Positions 1 through 8,199 of a stretch of 64,000 nt of DNA are shown here, piece after piece; position 1 is the stretch's first letter, and the number at the start of each line of letters is the position of its first letter. A program made the position numbers and the translations under genes. The stretch comes from Veillonella parvula (lineage in GTDB: Bacteria > Bacillota > Negativicutes > Veillonellales > Veillonellaceae). Below the pieces are notes generated by a model. That model made no database searches and was not told where the DNA came from. It saw nothing but the letters and a program-made list of their open reading frames with translations. The stretch spans positions 930,001 through 994,000 of the forward strand of contig NZ_CP138632.1 of the NCBI RefSeq assembly GCF_036456085.1, given 5' to 3'.

Positions 1-762
1 GCCATCTGTCATCTCTGCACGCAATTTAATAAACTCTGTAGAGGAAGGAATTACACGACCACGGACACGCAACAATTTACTAGCCGCTTCAAGAGCTTCT
101 TCAATATCTCCATCATAAACTTGAGCAAGCGCAGTGATAAATAGATTACCAAAACTGTGCCCAGAAAGCTCATTCTCACCATCGAAACGATAACGGAATA
201 AGTTCTCCATTACTCCTTCTTGTTCAGCTAATGATACTAAACAGTTTCGCAAATCACCAGGAGCTATCATTTGAAAGTCTTTTCGCAAGCGACCAGAAGA
301 ACCTCCATCATCAGCGACAGTTACAATCGCAGATAGGTTTGATGTATGTGATTTCAAACCACGCAATAAATTTGATAAGCCCGTACCACCACCGATTACT
401 ACAATTTTTGGGCCCTTATCGAGTCGGATATTTTGAAAAATAATATCCGATACCTTGCTGTCAGGATTAGGTAGTACCGCACGAATAATCGTTTTAATAA
501 CTTTACTCGTACCGATGAGCATTAATACAGCACCAATCGATAATACTACAGCCCCTACAGCAATGAGTACATTATAATTGTAAAAGCCCGTCATATTATA
601 GGAAAAGGCAAGCACAATATCTTCAAGAACCGCAAGCCATTGATAGTTAAAAATCAAAGAAATACCAATAATTAAAAGACCTACACCACAACTAAATAGG
701 GCAAGCCAACGTTTTATATTTAGACCCGGAATTAGCCACCGGAACCATCCTTTTCGCAACAT
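1..762 (-). CDS. yvcK: YvcK/CofD-like gluconeogenesis factor, membrane-anchored form (3' end missing)
   Basis: The first 254 codons are present and the C-terminus lies beyond the left edge. The start ATG at 762 follows a GGGGGG-type ribosome-binding site, 12 nt after the rapZ stop. The CofD/YvcK fold begins near residue 119 with the glycine-rich loop VIGGGTGLS, followed by DDGGSSGRLR and PGDLRNCL, which are family hallmarks (nucleotide-sugar binding, required for growth on gluconeogenic carbon and for wall synthesis in Bacillus). Ahead of this are about 115 extra residues with two hydrophobic segments (about 19-38 and 64-84), so this version is probably membrane-anchored, unlike the soluble Bacillus protein. 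The rapZ-yvcK pair is the usual Firmicute arrangement; whiA, often next, would lie outside the window. Confidence 0.9.
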   Translation of the reverse strand, partial: MLRKGWFRWLIPGLNIKRWLALFSCGVGLLIIGISLIFNYQWLAVLEDIVLAFSYNMTGFYNYNVLIAVGAVVLSIGAVLMLIGTSKVIKTIIRAVLPNPDSKVSDIIFQNIRLDKGPKIVVIGGGTGLSNLLRGLKSHTSNLSAIVTVADDGGSSGRLRKDFQMIAPGDLRNCLVSLAEQEGVMENLFRYRFDGENELSGHSFGNLFITALAQVYDGDIEEALEAASKLLRVRGRVIPSSTEFIKLRAEMTDG

Positions 763-774
763 AATCCCCCCTAT

Positions 775-1689
775 CTAGTTATCAAGTGTTATAATTTCAT
801 GAGGATTATAATCTTCTTCTACATTATTTTTCATCATATCTCTATGTTCAACAGTTACACGATATCCTTTTTCTAACAAGTGGGAGTATAGAGCCTCTGC
901 CATAGCTACAGATCTATGCATACCACCTGTGCAACCTACTGCCACAATAAACTGAGATTTCCCTTCTTGTTCATAATTTGGCACAAGGAAGTCCATGGTA
1001 TCAAAGTAACGTTTTTTAAATTCCTCGGTTACTTCAAAGGAATGGATATATTCATTCACTGCTTTCACACGACCTGTTTTATGACGAAACTCAGGAATAT
1101 AAAATGGATTAGGTAGAAAACGAACATCCCATACCATATCTGCATCGAGAGGAATACCATACTTAAAACCAAAGCTCACTACAGTAATCGCCATACCATG
1201 AGCTTCATCAACTTGAGCAAAGCGCGTTTTTAAATACTCTTTCAAGCTAGCCGTCTTCATATTAGTGGTATCAATAATAAAATCTGCTTTATGGCGCACA
1301 GAGTTAAGAATTTGGCGTTCTTTTTTTAGCCCTGTTGTAATTAGCCCATTAGGAGCCAATGGATGACTCCGTCGACTTTCCTTATATCGACGAATCAAAG
1401 TCTCATCTGTAGCATCCATAAATACAATTTCAAAATCTACCTTCATATCTTTTAATGTATCTAAAGATGAAGAAAGAGCTTCAAAAAATTCGCCACCCCG
1501 AATATCTACAACAAGAGCGACGCGATTGGTCCGTTCTCCACCTTGTCGGCAAATTTCACTTAATTTAGGAATCAACACAGGGGGAATATTATCAATACAT
1601 AAATACCCCATATCTTCTAAAGCTTGCAATACTTGAGTTTTGCCGGCACCTGACATACCTGTAACTATTAACAAACGAAATGCTTCCAT
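775..1689 (-). CDS. rapZ: RapZ/YvcJ nucleotide-binding protein
   Basis: This 304-residue protein has the family's usual length. A Walker A motif GMSGAGKT lies at residues 11-18. The C-terminal half carries the conserved block FIVAVGCTGGMHRSVAMAE. In E. coli, RapZ senses glucosamine-6-phosphate and delivers the small RNA GlmZ to RNase E; in Bacillus the orthologue YvcJ is a GTP/ATP-hydrolysing protein of less clear role. It lies between a HAD phosphatase (13 bases upstream) and yvcK, very probably in one transcript. Family assignment is firm, the cellular role in this organism is not. Confidence 0.93.
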   Translation of the reverse strand: MEAFRLLIVTGMSGAGKTQVLQALEDMGYLCIDNIPPVLIPKLSEICRQGGERTNRVALVVDIRGGEFFEALSSSLDTLKDMKVDFEIVFMDATDETLIRRYKESRRSHPLAPNGLITTGLKKERQILNSVRHKADFIIDTTNMKTASLKEYLKTRFAQVDEAHGMAITVVSFGFKYGIPLDADMVWDVRFLPNPFYIPEFRHKTGRVKAVNEYIHSFEVTEEFKKRYFDTMDFLVPNYEQEGKSQFIVAVGCTGGMHRSVAMAEALYSHLLEKGYRVTVEHRDMMKNNVEEDYNPHEIITLDN

Positions 1690-1701
1690 AGTTTTACTCC
1701 A

Positions 1702-2514
1702 TTATAAAAGATTATCTTCAATCCAATGGGCTACTCCATCGTCATTATGATGGCCACAAATTGTATGAGCCACAGATTTAACATGATCTGTAGCATTATC
1801 AACAGCTACAGAGTAACCTGTTTTACGTAGCATAGAAATATCATTTTCTGCATTACCAAAAGAAATAATATGTTCTAAACTAATATGATTATCTAAAGCT
1901 AGTTGTGTCAAGGCACGCCCCTTTGACACATTAGGGGCAATGATTTCTAAAAAATCTTTTTGGCTACGAACTAGAGTCACCAAATCACCAACTCTAGGAG
2001 TTAAAATTTCAATAATTCGATCAATTCCTTCTACTGTATCTATGGCAATTAGCTTATTCGGTTCAGAATTTAAACTATATAACGTATCACCTAAAAATTC
2101 TGCCGTAGCACCAGTCTGTTTTTCATAGAGAGCGGACTGCCACGTCTTATGATGGCATAATAAATAATCATCCACATACGATTGTATATGCCAATCATAT
2201 TGTTTTGCTAATTCATAGATACGACGTACGGCTACAATAGGAACAGTCTGTTCAAATAGCTTATATCCTGTTTCTAATTCTTGAATGAGGCCACCAGAAA
2301 ATAAAATCAGCGGCACATTACCAAGCTTTAACGCCTGACCAATGGGCTTAGCCGTTTGGTACATACGCCCCGTAGCAATCGTAATAGCAACACCCTTTTG
2401 CTGCGACCGATGTAATACATCTACTGTATAGTCAGATATAGAATTATCGCTACGCACCAAAGTTTCATCACAATCGATGGCAATCATTTTGATATGAGAA
2501 AAAGAAGGATTCAT
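1702..2514 (-). CDS. Cof-type HAD-IIB phosphatase
   Basis: This 270-residue protein has the HAD signature DCDETL near residue 14 (nucleophile Asp, acid/base Asp). The second conserved motif is LILFSGG. The C-terminal metal-binding loop reads FGNAENDISML, where the first Asp of the usual GDxxND is Asn. The large cap between motifs marks subfamily IIB, which dephosphorylates sugar phosphates and related small molecules; the substrate cannot be told from sequence. The AAGGCGG ribosome-binding site supports the ATG at 2514. It is first in the probable HAD-rapZ-yvcK transcript. Confidence 0.85.
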   Translation of the reverse strand: MNPSFSHIKMIAIDCDETLVRSDNSISDYTVDVLHRSQQKGVAITIATGRMYQTAKPIGQALKLGNVPLILFSGGLIQELETGYKLFEQTVPIVAVRRIYELAKQYDWHIQSYVDDYLLCHHKTWQSALYEKQTGATAEFLGDTLYSLNSEPNKLIAIDTVEGIDRIIEILTPRVGDLVTLVRSQKDFLEIIAPNVSKGRALTQLALDNHISLEHIISFGNAENDISMLRKTGYSVAVDNATDHVKSVAHTICGHHNDDGVAHWIEDNLL

Positions 2515-2549
2515 GTTCGCCGCCTTTATAGAAATTTTAAATACTCTTT

Positions 2550-2558
2550 ATTATACCA
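2550..2558 (-). promoter_or_regulatory. Extended -10 promoter of the HAD-rapZ-yvcK operon
   Basis: On the minus strand TATAAT (2550-2555) is preceded by TGG, an extended -10. No good -35 is present. A perfect 13-bp inverted repeat, ATAGTGCCACTAT (2562-2574), sits just upstream where a regulator could bind. The assignment is by motif only. Confidence 0.5.
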
Positions 2559-2744
2559 TTAATAGTGGCACTATAGATAGAAATAAGCGGTAATAACCCT
2601 AATAATGATAAGAAAGTTTACTCATGGAACTTTCATTAAATGCAAAATCCTCTATTATCGACAAATCATTCTATATTAATTGAGTAAACAGCATTAATGA
2701 AACACAATAATAAAAAACCTCATATAATTTTATATTAAACACAA

Positions 2745-2770
2745 AAAGAGACTCCCAAAGGAGTCTCTTT
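2745..2770 (-). terminator. Rho-independent terminator after first ompM
   Basis: An 11-bp perfect stem AAAGAGACTCC/GGAGTCTCTTT with a 4-base loop is followed on the minus strand by TTGTGTTT. It is nearly identical to the terminator of the neighbouring ompM copy at 4510-4535. Confidence 0.85.
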
Positions 2771-2789
2771 CATATGAGTAACTATCAAA

Positions 2790-3995
2790 TTAGAATTTGT
2801 AGTTAAGGTCTGCACGGTAGAAGTCAGCTTTATCATTACCGTTTTGATCTTTCCAATCAAAACCGTAGTTAGCTGTTAAGCCCACGTTGTTTTGCAATGC
2901 ATAGTCAACAGTAGCCATCCAACCTTTAGCATCTGTAGTGTAGATGTGGTTGTAAGTAGTATCAATGATAGGAGCATTTTCTTTTGCGTTGAAGTATTGA
3001 CCTTTTACGCCCCAAGTACCTTGTTTTTTGATGTCGTAGTTACCATAACCTACGCCTGCAGTCCAAGCTTGAGATTCTTCAAGGCTAGAAGCTTTCAACC
3101 ATTCGCCACCAACCCAAATTTTATCGAAGTTAGCATCAGCATTGAAACCATATACGTTTCTAACATCGTCATCTTGGTTAATACGGTCATAGAAACCACC
3201 AACCATAGCATGTTTACCAACTTTACCATTAACATTTACGATAAGATCAGTAACATTTTCCTCTTTAGTCAAGCCAGCTGCATCGCCAGACACCATGTAA
3301 CCATAAGCTACTTGTGCATTAACTTTGTTATTACCAGCATTGAATTGAGCACCATCGAAAGTACCATCAAATGCTAAGCCACCACCAACAACTTGGCCGA
3401 AACGACCAGCTTTCAAGGATACGCGTTCGCCGAATTTATGGTTAACATATGCGCGGTCAATTGTAGCATTTGCTTTACCTTTAGTAGTGGAGTCACCCAA
3501 TTCGAAGTTACCAGATGTCAAACGAACTACTGCATCAGTGCGATCGTTTACTTTTGCATTGAATTGTACACGTGCACGAGCGTCGAATTTGGATTTAGCG
3601 TGTTCAGCATCTTTATAACGAAGACGAGCATCACCAGTAACTTTTACGTTACCAACGCGGTCTTCCAAACGAGCTACACGAACGCCCAAGTTGTTCAATT
3701 CGTTGGAGAATTCATCAGCCAAACGATTGATCATAGCTTGTTGTTCAGCGTTAGCACGATCTTGGTTAGCCATAGCTTTAGCCACCATTTGAGCCATTTC
3801 ATAACGAGTGATGTTATTTTGGCCTTTGAAAGTACCATCAGGATAACCGTTAACGATACCAGCGTTCGCCAATTGAGAAACTGCTTGGTATGCCCAAGAA
3901 TCTGGAGTTACGTCGGAGAATGGGTTAGCTGCAAAAGCTGTAGTTACACCCAAAACTGCTGTTGCTGCAAAGATTGCTGCGAATTGTTTTTTCAT
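2790..3995 (-). CDS. ompM: OmpM: SLH-domain outer-membrane porin (copy 1)
   Basis: This 401-residue protein starts with a signal peptide (cleavage after AFA, about residue 22). One SLH domain covers about 25-75 (FSDVTPDSWAYQAV, NGYPDGTFKG, ITRYEMAQ). A short coiled coil (about 76-115) and a C-terminal beta-barrel follow, ending in Phe as outer-membrane barrels do. OmpM proteins tether the outer membrane of Negativicutes to peptidoglycan through SLH binding to polyamine-modified wall, and act as porins. The N-terminal ~135 residues are almost identical to the copy at 4555-5763, while the barrel differs. The gene has its own promoter, leader and terminator. Its number among ompM paralogues is not assigned here. 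Confidence 0.95.
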   Translation of the reverse strand: MKKQFAAIFAATAVLGVTTAFAANPFSDVTPDSWAYQAVSQLANAGIVNGYPDGTFKGQNNITRYEMAQMVAKAMANQDRANAEQQAMINRLADEFSNELNNLGVRVARLEDRVGNVKVTGDARLRYKDAEHAKSKFDARARVQFNAKVNDRTDAVVRLTSGNFELGDSTTKGKANATIDRAYVNHKFGERVSLKAGRFGQVVGGGLAFDGTFDGAQFNAGNNKVNAQVAYGYMVSGDAAGLTKEENVTDLIVNVNGKVGKHAMVGGFYDRINQDDDVRNVYGFNADANFDKIWVGGEWLKASSLEESQAWTAGVGYGNYDIKKQGTWGVKGQYFNAKENAPIIDTTYNHIYTTDAKGWMATVDYALQNNVGLTANYGFDWKDQNGNDKADFYRADLNYKF

Positions 3996-4075
3996 AGTTG
4001 AATTCCTTCTTTCTGAAAAAAATAGAAAATAAAATGTTACAAGTCATAACATTCACATTCTACTTGTTCTTCAGA

Positions 4076-4099
4076 TTAAGAATGTATAGGAGTGTCCAT
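4076..4099 (-). CDS. Upstream leader ORF of ompM copy 1 (MDTPIHS)
   Basis: Inside the ompM leader, a GAGG Shine-Dalgarno four bases before ATG opens a 7-codon ORF (Met-Asp-Thr-Pro-Ile-His-Ser, stop TAA). The Shine-Dalgarno plus the first four codons are identical in all three ompM leaders (here at 4088-4108). Translation is predicted, not shown. Confidence 0.45.
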   Translation of the reverse strand: MDTPIHS

Positions 4100-4163
4100 G
4101 TTTCCTCACCATATTCTACATTGAAGATTTTCGTTTCATGTATGTATCATGACCTGTACGGTG

Positions 4164-4192
4164 ATAGTATCACAACCTTTTTTCTATGTAAA
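4164..4192 (-). promoter_or_regulatory. Promoter of ompM copy 1
   Basis: The -35 TTTACA (4187-4192), a 17-base spacer and -10 TACTAT (4164-4169) with an extended TGA are seen. The other two ompM genes have the same layout. Predicted transcription start is near 4157, giving a leader of about 160 nt. Confidence 0.75.
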
Positions 4193-4509
4193 GCCTTAAC
4201 ACCTATATTCAGCCTTATCAATGAATATTTTCTATTTTAAAAGTTTCATGAACCCAGTAATATTCTAACTTCATGAATATTTCTTCATTTTATAGTTTTA
4301 TACACAAAAAATTTTTTAGCAAATTTAAAATCCTAATTTTAATTAATAATACTAATTAAATGATAATATATTTATTAATATAGAGAATGAATATAAGGCT
4401 ATATTATCATTATATTTATATGCTAAAAAAGAATACCCAACTTGCTCTCTATGTTAAATTGATAATATTCTAGGCTATTCACCGTGTATATTAATTTTCA
4501 AACTACAAA
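4193..4509. other. AT-rich spacer without a recognisable gene
   Basis: About 320 bases between the copy 1 promoter and the copy 2 terminator. It is very AT-rich, with no ORF carrying a ribosome-binding site and no stable hairpin seen by eye. Confidence 0.5.
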
Positions 4510-4535
4510 AAAGAGACTCCCGAAGGAGTCTCTTT
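4510..4535 (-). terminator. Rho-independent terminator after second ompM
   Basis: The same 11-bp stem AAAGAGACTCC/GGAGTCTCTTT as at 2745-2770 has a CGAA/TTCG loop and a following T run (TTTTGTAG) on the minus strand. Confidence 0.88.
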
Positions 4536-4554
4536 CATATAATTAACTATCAAA

Positions 4555-5763
4555 TTAGAATTTGTAGTTAAGGTCTGCACGGTAGAAGTCGGAAAGATCA
4601 GCACCGCTTTGAGTTTTCCAGTCGAAACCGTAGTAAGCGGACAAGCCAACGTTGTTTTGCAATGCATAGTCAACAGTTGCCATCCAACCTTTGGAGTCAG
4701 CACCGTATCTATGGTTCCAAGTGGAATCAACGATAGGAGCATTTTCTTTTTGGTTGAAGTATTGACCTTTTACATCCCATGTACCAGCTTTTTTGATGTC
4801 GTAGTTACCATAACCTACGCCTGCAGTCCAAGCTTGAGATTTATCAGCGCCAGAAGCTCTCAACCATTCGCCACCAACCCAAACTTTGTCGAAGTTAGCG
4901 TCAGCATTGAAGCCATAAACATTTTTATAGTCAGAATCATCTGCATTGAAACGGTTGTAGAAACCACCAACCATAGCATGTTTACCAACTTTACCGTTCA
5001 AGCCAAGGTAAGTGTTAGTTACGTTTTCGTCTTTAGTCAAGCCAGCTGCTTCACCGGATACCATGTAACCATAAGCTGCTTGAGCCATAATTTTGTCGTT
5101 GCCAACGTTCAATTGAGCACCGTCGAAAGTACCATCAAATGCTAAGCCGCCACCGAAAACTTGGTTAAAACGACCAGCTTTCAAGGATACGCGTTCGCCA
5201 AATTTGTGGTTAACATATGCGCGATCGATTGTAGCATTTGCATTACCACCAGTAGTGGAGTTACCCAATTCGAAGTTACCAGAAGTCAAACGAACAACTG
5301 CGTCAGTGCGATCGTTTACTTTTGCGTTGAATTGTACACGTGCACGAGCGTCGAATTTGGATTTAGCGTGTTCAGCATCTTGATAACGAAGACGTGCATC
5401 ACCAGTAACTTTTACATTACCAACGCGGTCTTCCAAGCGAGCTACACGAACGCCCAAGTTGTTCAATTCGTTGGAGAATTCATCAGCCAAACGGTTGATC
5501 ATAGCTTGTTGTTCAGCGTTAGCACGGTCTTGGTTAGCCATGGCTTTAGCTACCATTTGAGCCATTTCGTAACGAGTGATGTTGTTTTGACCTTTGAAAG
5601 TGCCATCTGGGTAACCATTGATAACACCAGCGTTAGCCAATTGAGAAACTGCTTGGTATGCCCAAGAATCTGGAGTTACATCGGAGAATGGGTTAGCTGC
5701 GAATGCAGTAGTTACACCCAAAACTGCTGTTGCTGCAAAGATTGCTGCGAATTGTTTTTTCAT
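4555..5763 (-). CDS. ompM: OmpM: SLH-domain outer-membrane porin (copy 2)
   Basis: This 402-residue protein has the same architecture as copy 1: signal peptide ending AFA, one SLH domain (about 25-75), coiled coil, then a beta-barrel ending DLNYKF with terminal Phe. It differs from copy 1 by only a few residues through about residue 135 (for example VING instead of IVNG in the SLH domain) and diverges more in barrel strands and loops. This suggests recent duplication or gene conversion with diversifying surface loops. It has its own promoter, a 5' leader almost identical to copy 1 and its own terminator. The ATG at 5763 follows the shared GAAAGAAGGAATTC ribosome-binding region. Confidence 0.95.
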   Translation of the reverse strand: MKKQFAAIFAATAVLGVTTAFAANPFSDVTPDSWAYQAVSQLANAGVINGYPDGTFKGQNNITRYEMAQMVAKAMANQDRANAEQQAMINRLADEFSNELNNLGVRVARLEDRVGNVKVTGDARLRYQDAEHAKSKFDARARVQFNAKVNDRTDAVVRLTSGNFELGNSTTGGNANATIDRAYVNHKFGERVSLKAGRFNQVFGGGLAFDGTFDGAQLNVGNDKIMAQAAYGYMVSGEAAGLTKDENVTNTYLGLNGKVGKHAMVGGFYNRFNADDSDYKNVYGFNADANFDKVWVGGEWLRASGADKSQAWTAGVGYGNYDIKKAGTWDVKGQYFNQKENAPIVDSTWNHRYGADSKGWMATVDYALQNNVGLSAYYGFDWKTQSGADLSDFYRADLNYKF

Positions 5764-5831
5764 AGTTGAATTCCTTCTTTCTGAAAAAAATAGAAAATAA
5801 AATGTTACAAGTCATAACATTCATATTCTAC

Positions 5832-5867
5832 TCAGTTCTTCAGATTAAGAATTTCAGGAGTGTCCAT
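5832..5867 (-). CDS. Upstream leader ORF of ompM copy 2 (MDTPEILNLKN)
   Basis: An 11-codon ORF opens with Met-Asp-Thr-Pro behind the invariant GAGGAAAC and ends TGA. The conserved 21-nt element is at 5856-5876. The ATG is 65 bases below the inner edge of the -10, the same distance as in copy 1. Translation is predicted only. Confidence 0.45.
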   Translation of the reverse strand: MDTPEILNLKN

Positions 5868-5931
5868 GTTTCCTCACTATATTCTACATCGAAGTTCTTC
5901 GTTTCATATGTTTGCTACTTCTTGTACGGTG

Positions 5932-5960
5932 ATATTAGCACAACCATTTTTTCATGTAAA
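5932..5960 (-). promoter_or_regulatory. Promoter of ompM copy 2
   Basis: The -35 TTTACA (5955-5960), 17-base spacer and -10 TAATAT (5932-5937) with an extended TGC are seen. The spacer shares GGTTGTG with copy 1. Confidence 0.77.
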
Positions 5961-6313
5961 CCCTTTTTTCTCATTTCCATTCTCATCCAATTAAAATTTT
6001 TAAATGAAAATGCTTACTATATTAGATTTTATCTGGTTTTGTAGATTCATTTTTTTATCACAAAAAAATTTAAATTTTTGTACTTTCCTATTAATCGAGA
6101 ATTATCATCATAATTACTATTAATTTAAACTTATAAATAAAATCGTCTTTAATAAAATATATAATAATTCTTTATACAAGATTTATTATATATCTAACGA
6201 AATTGAAATAGTATTGCTATATAACTACATAAAGGATTAGATAAAAAATATATATTTATGTTACTATATATATACTATTATATATAAAATAATTCATAAT
6301 ACTTTTATGCAAC
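5961..6313. other. AT-rich spacer without a recognisable gene
   Basis: About 350 very AT-rich bases, with long runs such as TATATATACTATTATATAT, lie between the copy 2 promoter and the copy 3 terminator. I see no gene, and nothing beyond simple AT repeats. Confidence 0.5.
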
Positions 6314-6345
6314 AAAAAAAAGACTTCCGAAGAAGTCTTTTTTTT
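6314..6345 (-). terminator. Rho-independent terminator after third ompM
   Basis: A 14-bp perfect stem has an eight-A/eight-T base and the core AGACTTC/GAAGTCT with a 4-base loop. It can work in either direction. Confidence 0.88.
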
Positions 6346-6358
6346 GTTTGTAAGGGAA

Positions 6359-7621
6359 TTAGAATTTGTAATTTAATTCTGCACGGTAGAAATCGGAAAG
6401 ATCATTACCGCTTTGGTCTTTTGAGTTGAAACCATAACCAGCGGATAAACCTACGTTATCTTGTACTGCGTAGTCTACGCTAGCCATGTAACCTTTGTAA
6501 CCATTAGATGTATTTGTTAAATCATATGCTTGATCCCAAGTGGAGCTTACGATTGGTGCATTAGCTTTTTGATTGAAGTATTGACCTTTTACATCCCATG
6601 TACCTTTTTTAGCGATGTCGTAGTTACCATAGCCAAGACCTGCTGTCCAAGCTTGAGAATTATCTACGTTGGAAGCTTTCAACCATTCACCGCCAGCCCA
6701 CAATTTATTTTTACGGAAGTCCGCATTGAAACCGTAAACATCTTGTTTATCGGAATTAACTGTTACACCATTGTGGTTCAAGTTGCCGCTAGATAATCTG
6801 GAGTAGAAACCACCAACGGAGGATTCTTTACCAACTTTACCTTTTAAGCCTACATAAGATACAGATGGGTTATCAGATTTGGAGTTGCCATCAGCAGCAC
6901 CATCAATCATGTAGCCATACGCACCTTGTACTTGAACTTTATCATTACCTACATTCAATTGTGCACCGTCAAATGTATCATCGTACATCAAACCGCCACC
7001 AATTGTTTGTTGGAAACGACCAGCTTTAGCAGATACGTTGCTACCAAATTTGTGATCTACGTAAGCACGATCGATTGTTGCTTGAGAACCTTTAGTAGAG
7101 TCACCAAATTCGTAATTACCTTTTACACGAACAACTGCTTGTGTTTTATCATTTACATTAGCATTGAATTGTACACGTGCACGGCCGTCAGTTAAGGATT
7201 TACTATTAGCTTTGTAAACACCTTTGTCTTCAGAACCTTGGTAACGGATACGAGCATCGCCAGTTACCTTTACATTACCTACACGGTCTTCCAAGCGAGA
7301 TACTCGAACGCCGAGGTTGTTCAACTCGTTAGAGAACTCATCTGCCAAGCGGTTAATCATAGCTTGTTGTTCAGCATTAGCACGGTCTTGGTTAGCCATA
7401 GCTTTAGCTACCATTTGAGCCATTTCATAACGAGTAATGTTATTTTGGCCTTTGAAAGTGCCATCTGGATAACCATTAACGATACCAGCTTGTGCCAATT
7501 GGGATACTGCTTGGTATGCCCAGCTGTCTGGAGTTACATCGGAGAATGGATTTGCAGCAAATGCTGTTGTTACACCTAACACTGCTGTTGCTGCTAACAT
7601 TGTTGCGAATTGTTTTTTCAT
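6359..7621 (-). CDS. ompM: OmpM: SLH-domain outer-membrane porin (copy 3)
   Basis: From the ATG at 7621 (ribosome-binding site AAGAAGGAATTC) this is 420 residues. A signal peptide ending AFA, one SLH domain with the same FSDVTPDSWAYQAV core, a coiled coil and a C-terminal barrel ending AELNYKF are seen. The SLH domain matches copies 1 and 2 closely, but the barrel is longer and clearly diverged, so this is the older paralogue. The frame stays open upstream to a GTG at 7675, which would add 18 unlikely residues; that GTG overlaps the stop of the leader ORF. It is probably an abundant porin and wall tether. Confidence 0.94.
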   Translation of the reverse strand: MKKQFATMLAATAVLGVTTAFAANPFSDVTPDSWAYQAVSQLAQAGIVNGYPDGTFKGQNNITRYEMAQMVAKAMANQDRANAEQQAMINRLADEFSNELNNLGVRVSRLEDRVGNVKVTGDARIRYQGSEDKGVYKANSKSLTDGRARVQFNANVNDKTQAVVRVKGNYEFGDSTKGSQATIDRAYVDHKFGSNVSAKAGRFQQTIGGGLMYDDTFDGAQLNVGNDKVQVQGAYGYMIDGAADGNSKSDNPSVSYVGLKGKVGKESSVGGFYSRLSSGNLNHNGVTVNSDKQDVYGFNADFRKNKLWAGGEWLKASNVDNSQAWTAGLGYGNYDIAKKGTWDVKGQYFNQKANAPIVSSTWDQAYDLTNTSNGYKGYMASVDYAVQDNVGLSAGYGFNSKDQSGNDLSDFYRAELNYKF

Positions 7622-7674
7622 AATGAATTCCTTCTTTCTTATAAATAAGAATTTATATTTACAGAAGACGTTCA

Positions 7675-7719
7675 CTACATAAGTAGTATCACTATGAAAG
7701 ATGTATTAGGAGTGTCCAT
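7675..7719 (-). CDS. Upstream leader ORF of ompM copy 3
   Basis: A 14-codon ORF (MDTPNTSFIVILLM, stop TAG) follows the invariant GAGGAAAC. The conserved 21-nt element is at 7708-7728. Its stop overlaps a GTG (TAGTG) that opens a frame continuing in phase into ompM. Translation is predicted only. Confidence 0.42.
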   Translation of the reverse strand: MDTPNTSFIVILLM

Positions 7720-7784
7720 GTTTCCTCAACTAAATTATCTATCTTAGCTCCACTTCTTTGTAGCGTAGCCTTTCTGTTGATGTG

Positions 7785-7813
7785 AATATACCACCACCCC
7801 AAAACTTTGTAAA
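7785..7813 (-). promoter_or_regulatory. Promoter of ompM copy 3
   Basis: The -35 TTTACA (7808-7813), 17-base spacer and -10 TATATT (7785-7790) with an extended TGG are seen. The leader ORF start lies 66 bases below the inner edge of the -10, matching the other copies. Confidence 0.77.
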
Positions 7814-8152
7814 GCATTTTACACAACTAAATCTTATGAAATTTCTTTCATGAATAAAAATTATCCTAAAAACATAGGTTTTTACTGTATTTTTAAAAAT
7901 TTAATTTTACAAAATTTCATTTTATAGATTAAAAAAATAGATAATTTTATTATCTACATCCATAAAATTAATAATTATTACTTATTAAATACAAATAATA
8001 TAATAATTATAATTAATTTATATATTTGAATTGTTTATTTTCTATAAGATAACTAAGTGATATATTTAGATTCAACCTAGCCGTCTTGCTAAATTTTATT
8101 TAGTATACATTTCACAAGATACAACGTAACTTAATCCTTCTTAACTTATAAA
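7814..8152. other. AT-rich spacer without a recognisable gene
   Basis: About 340 AT-rich bases lie between the copy 3 promoter and the lepB terminator. I see no gene, no stable hairpin and no repeat longer than simple AT runs. Confidence 0.5.
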
Positions 8153-8191
8153 AAAGCCTATCTACGATGAAAAACATCATAGATAGGCTTT
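8153..8191 (-). terminator. Rho-independent terminator after lepB
   Basis: A 16-bp stem AAGCCTATCTA.../...TAGATAGGCTT with one wobble pair and an A5/T5 loop is followed by TTTTATAAG on the minus strand. Confidence 0.85.
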
Positions 8192-8199
8192 CACGATTA

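Noticed and set aside
3393-4001. Long plus-strand ORF (about 200 codons) opposite ompM copy 1, with a near-twin at 5161-5769
   Set aside because: They are antisense shadows of the SLH/coil half of ompM. Both arise because the minus-strand genes are nearly identical, and neither has a ribosome-binding site or a recognisable domain.
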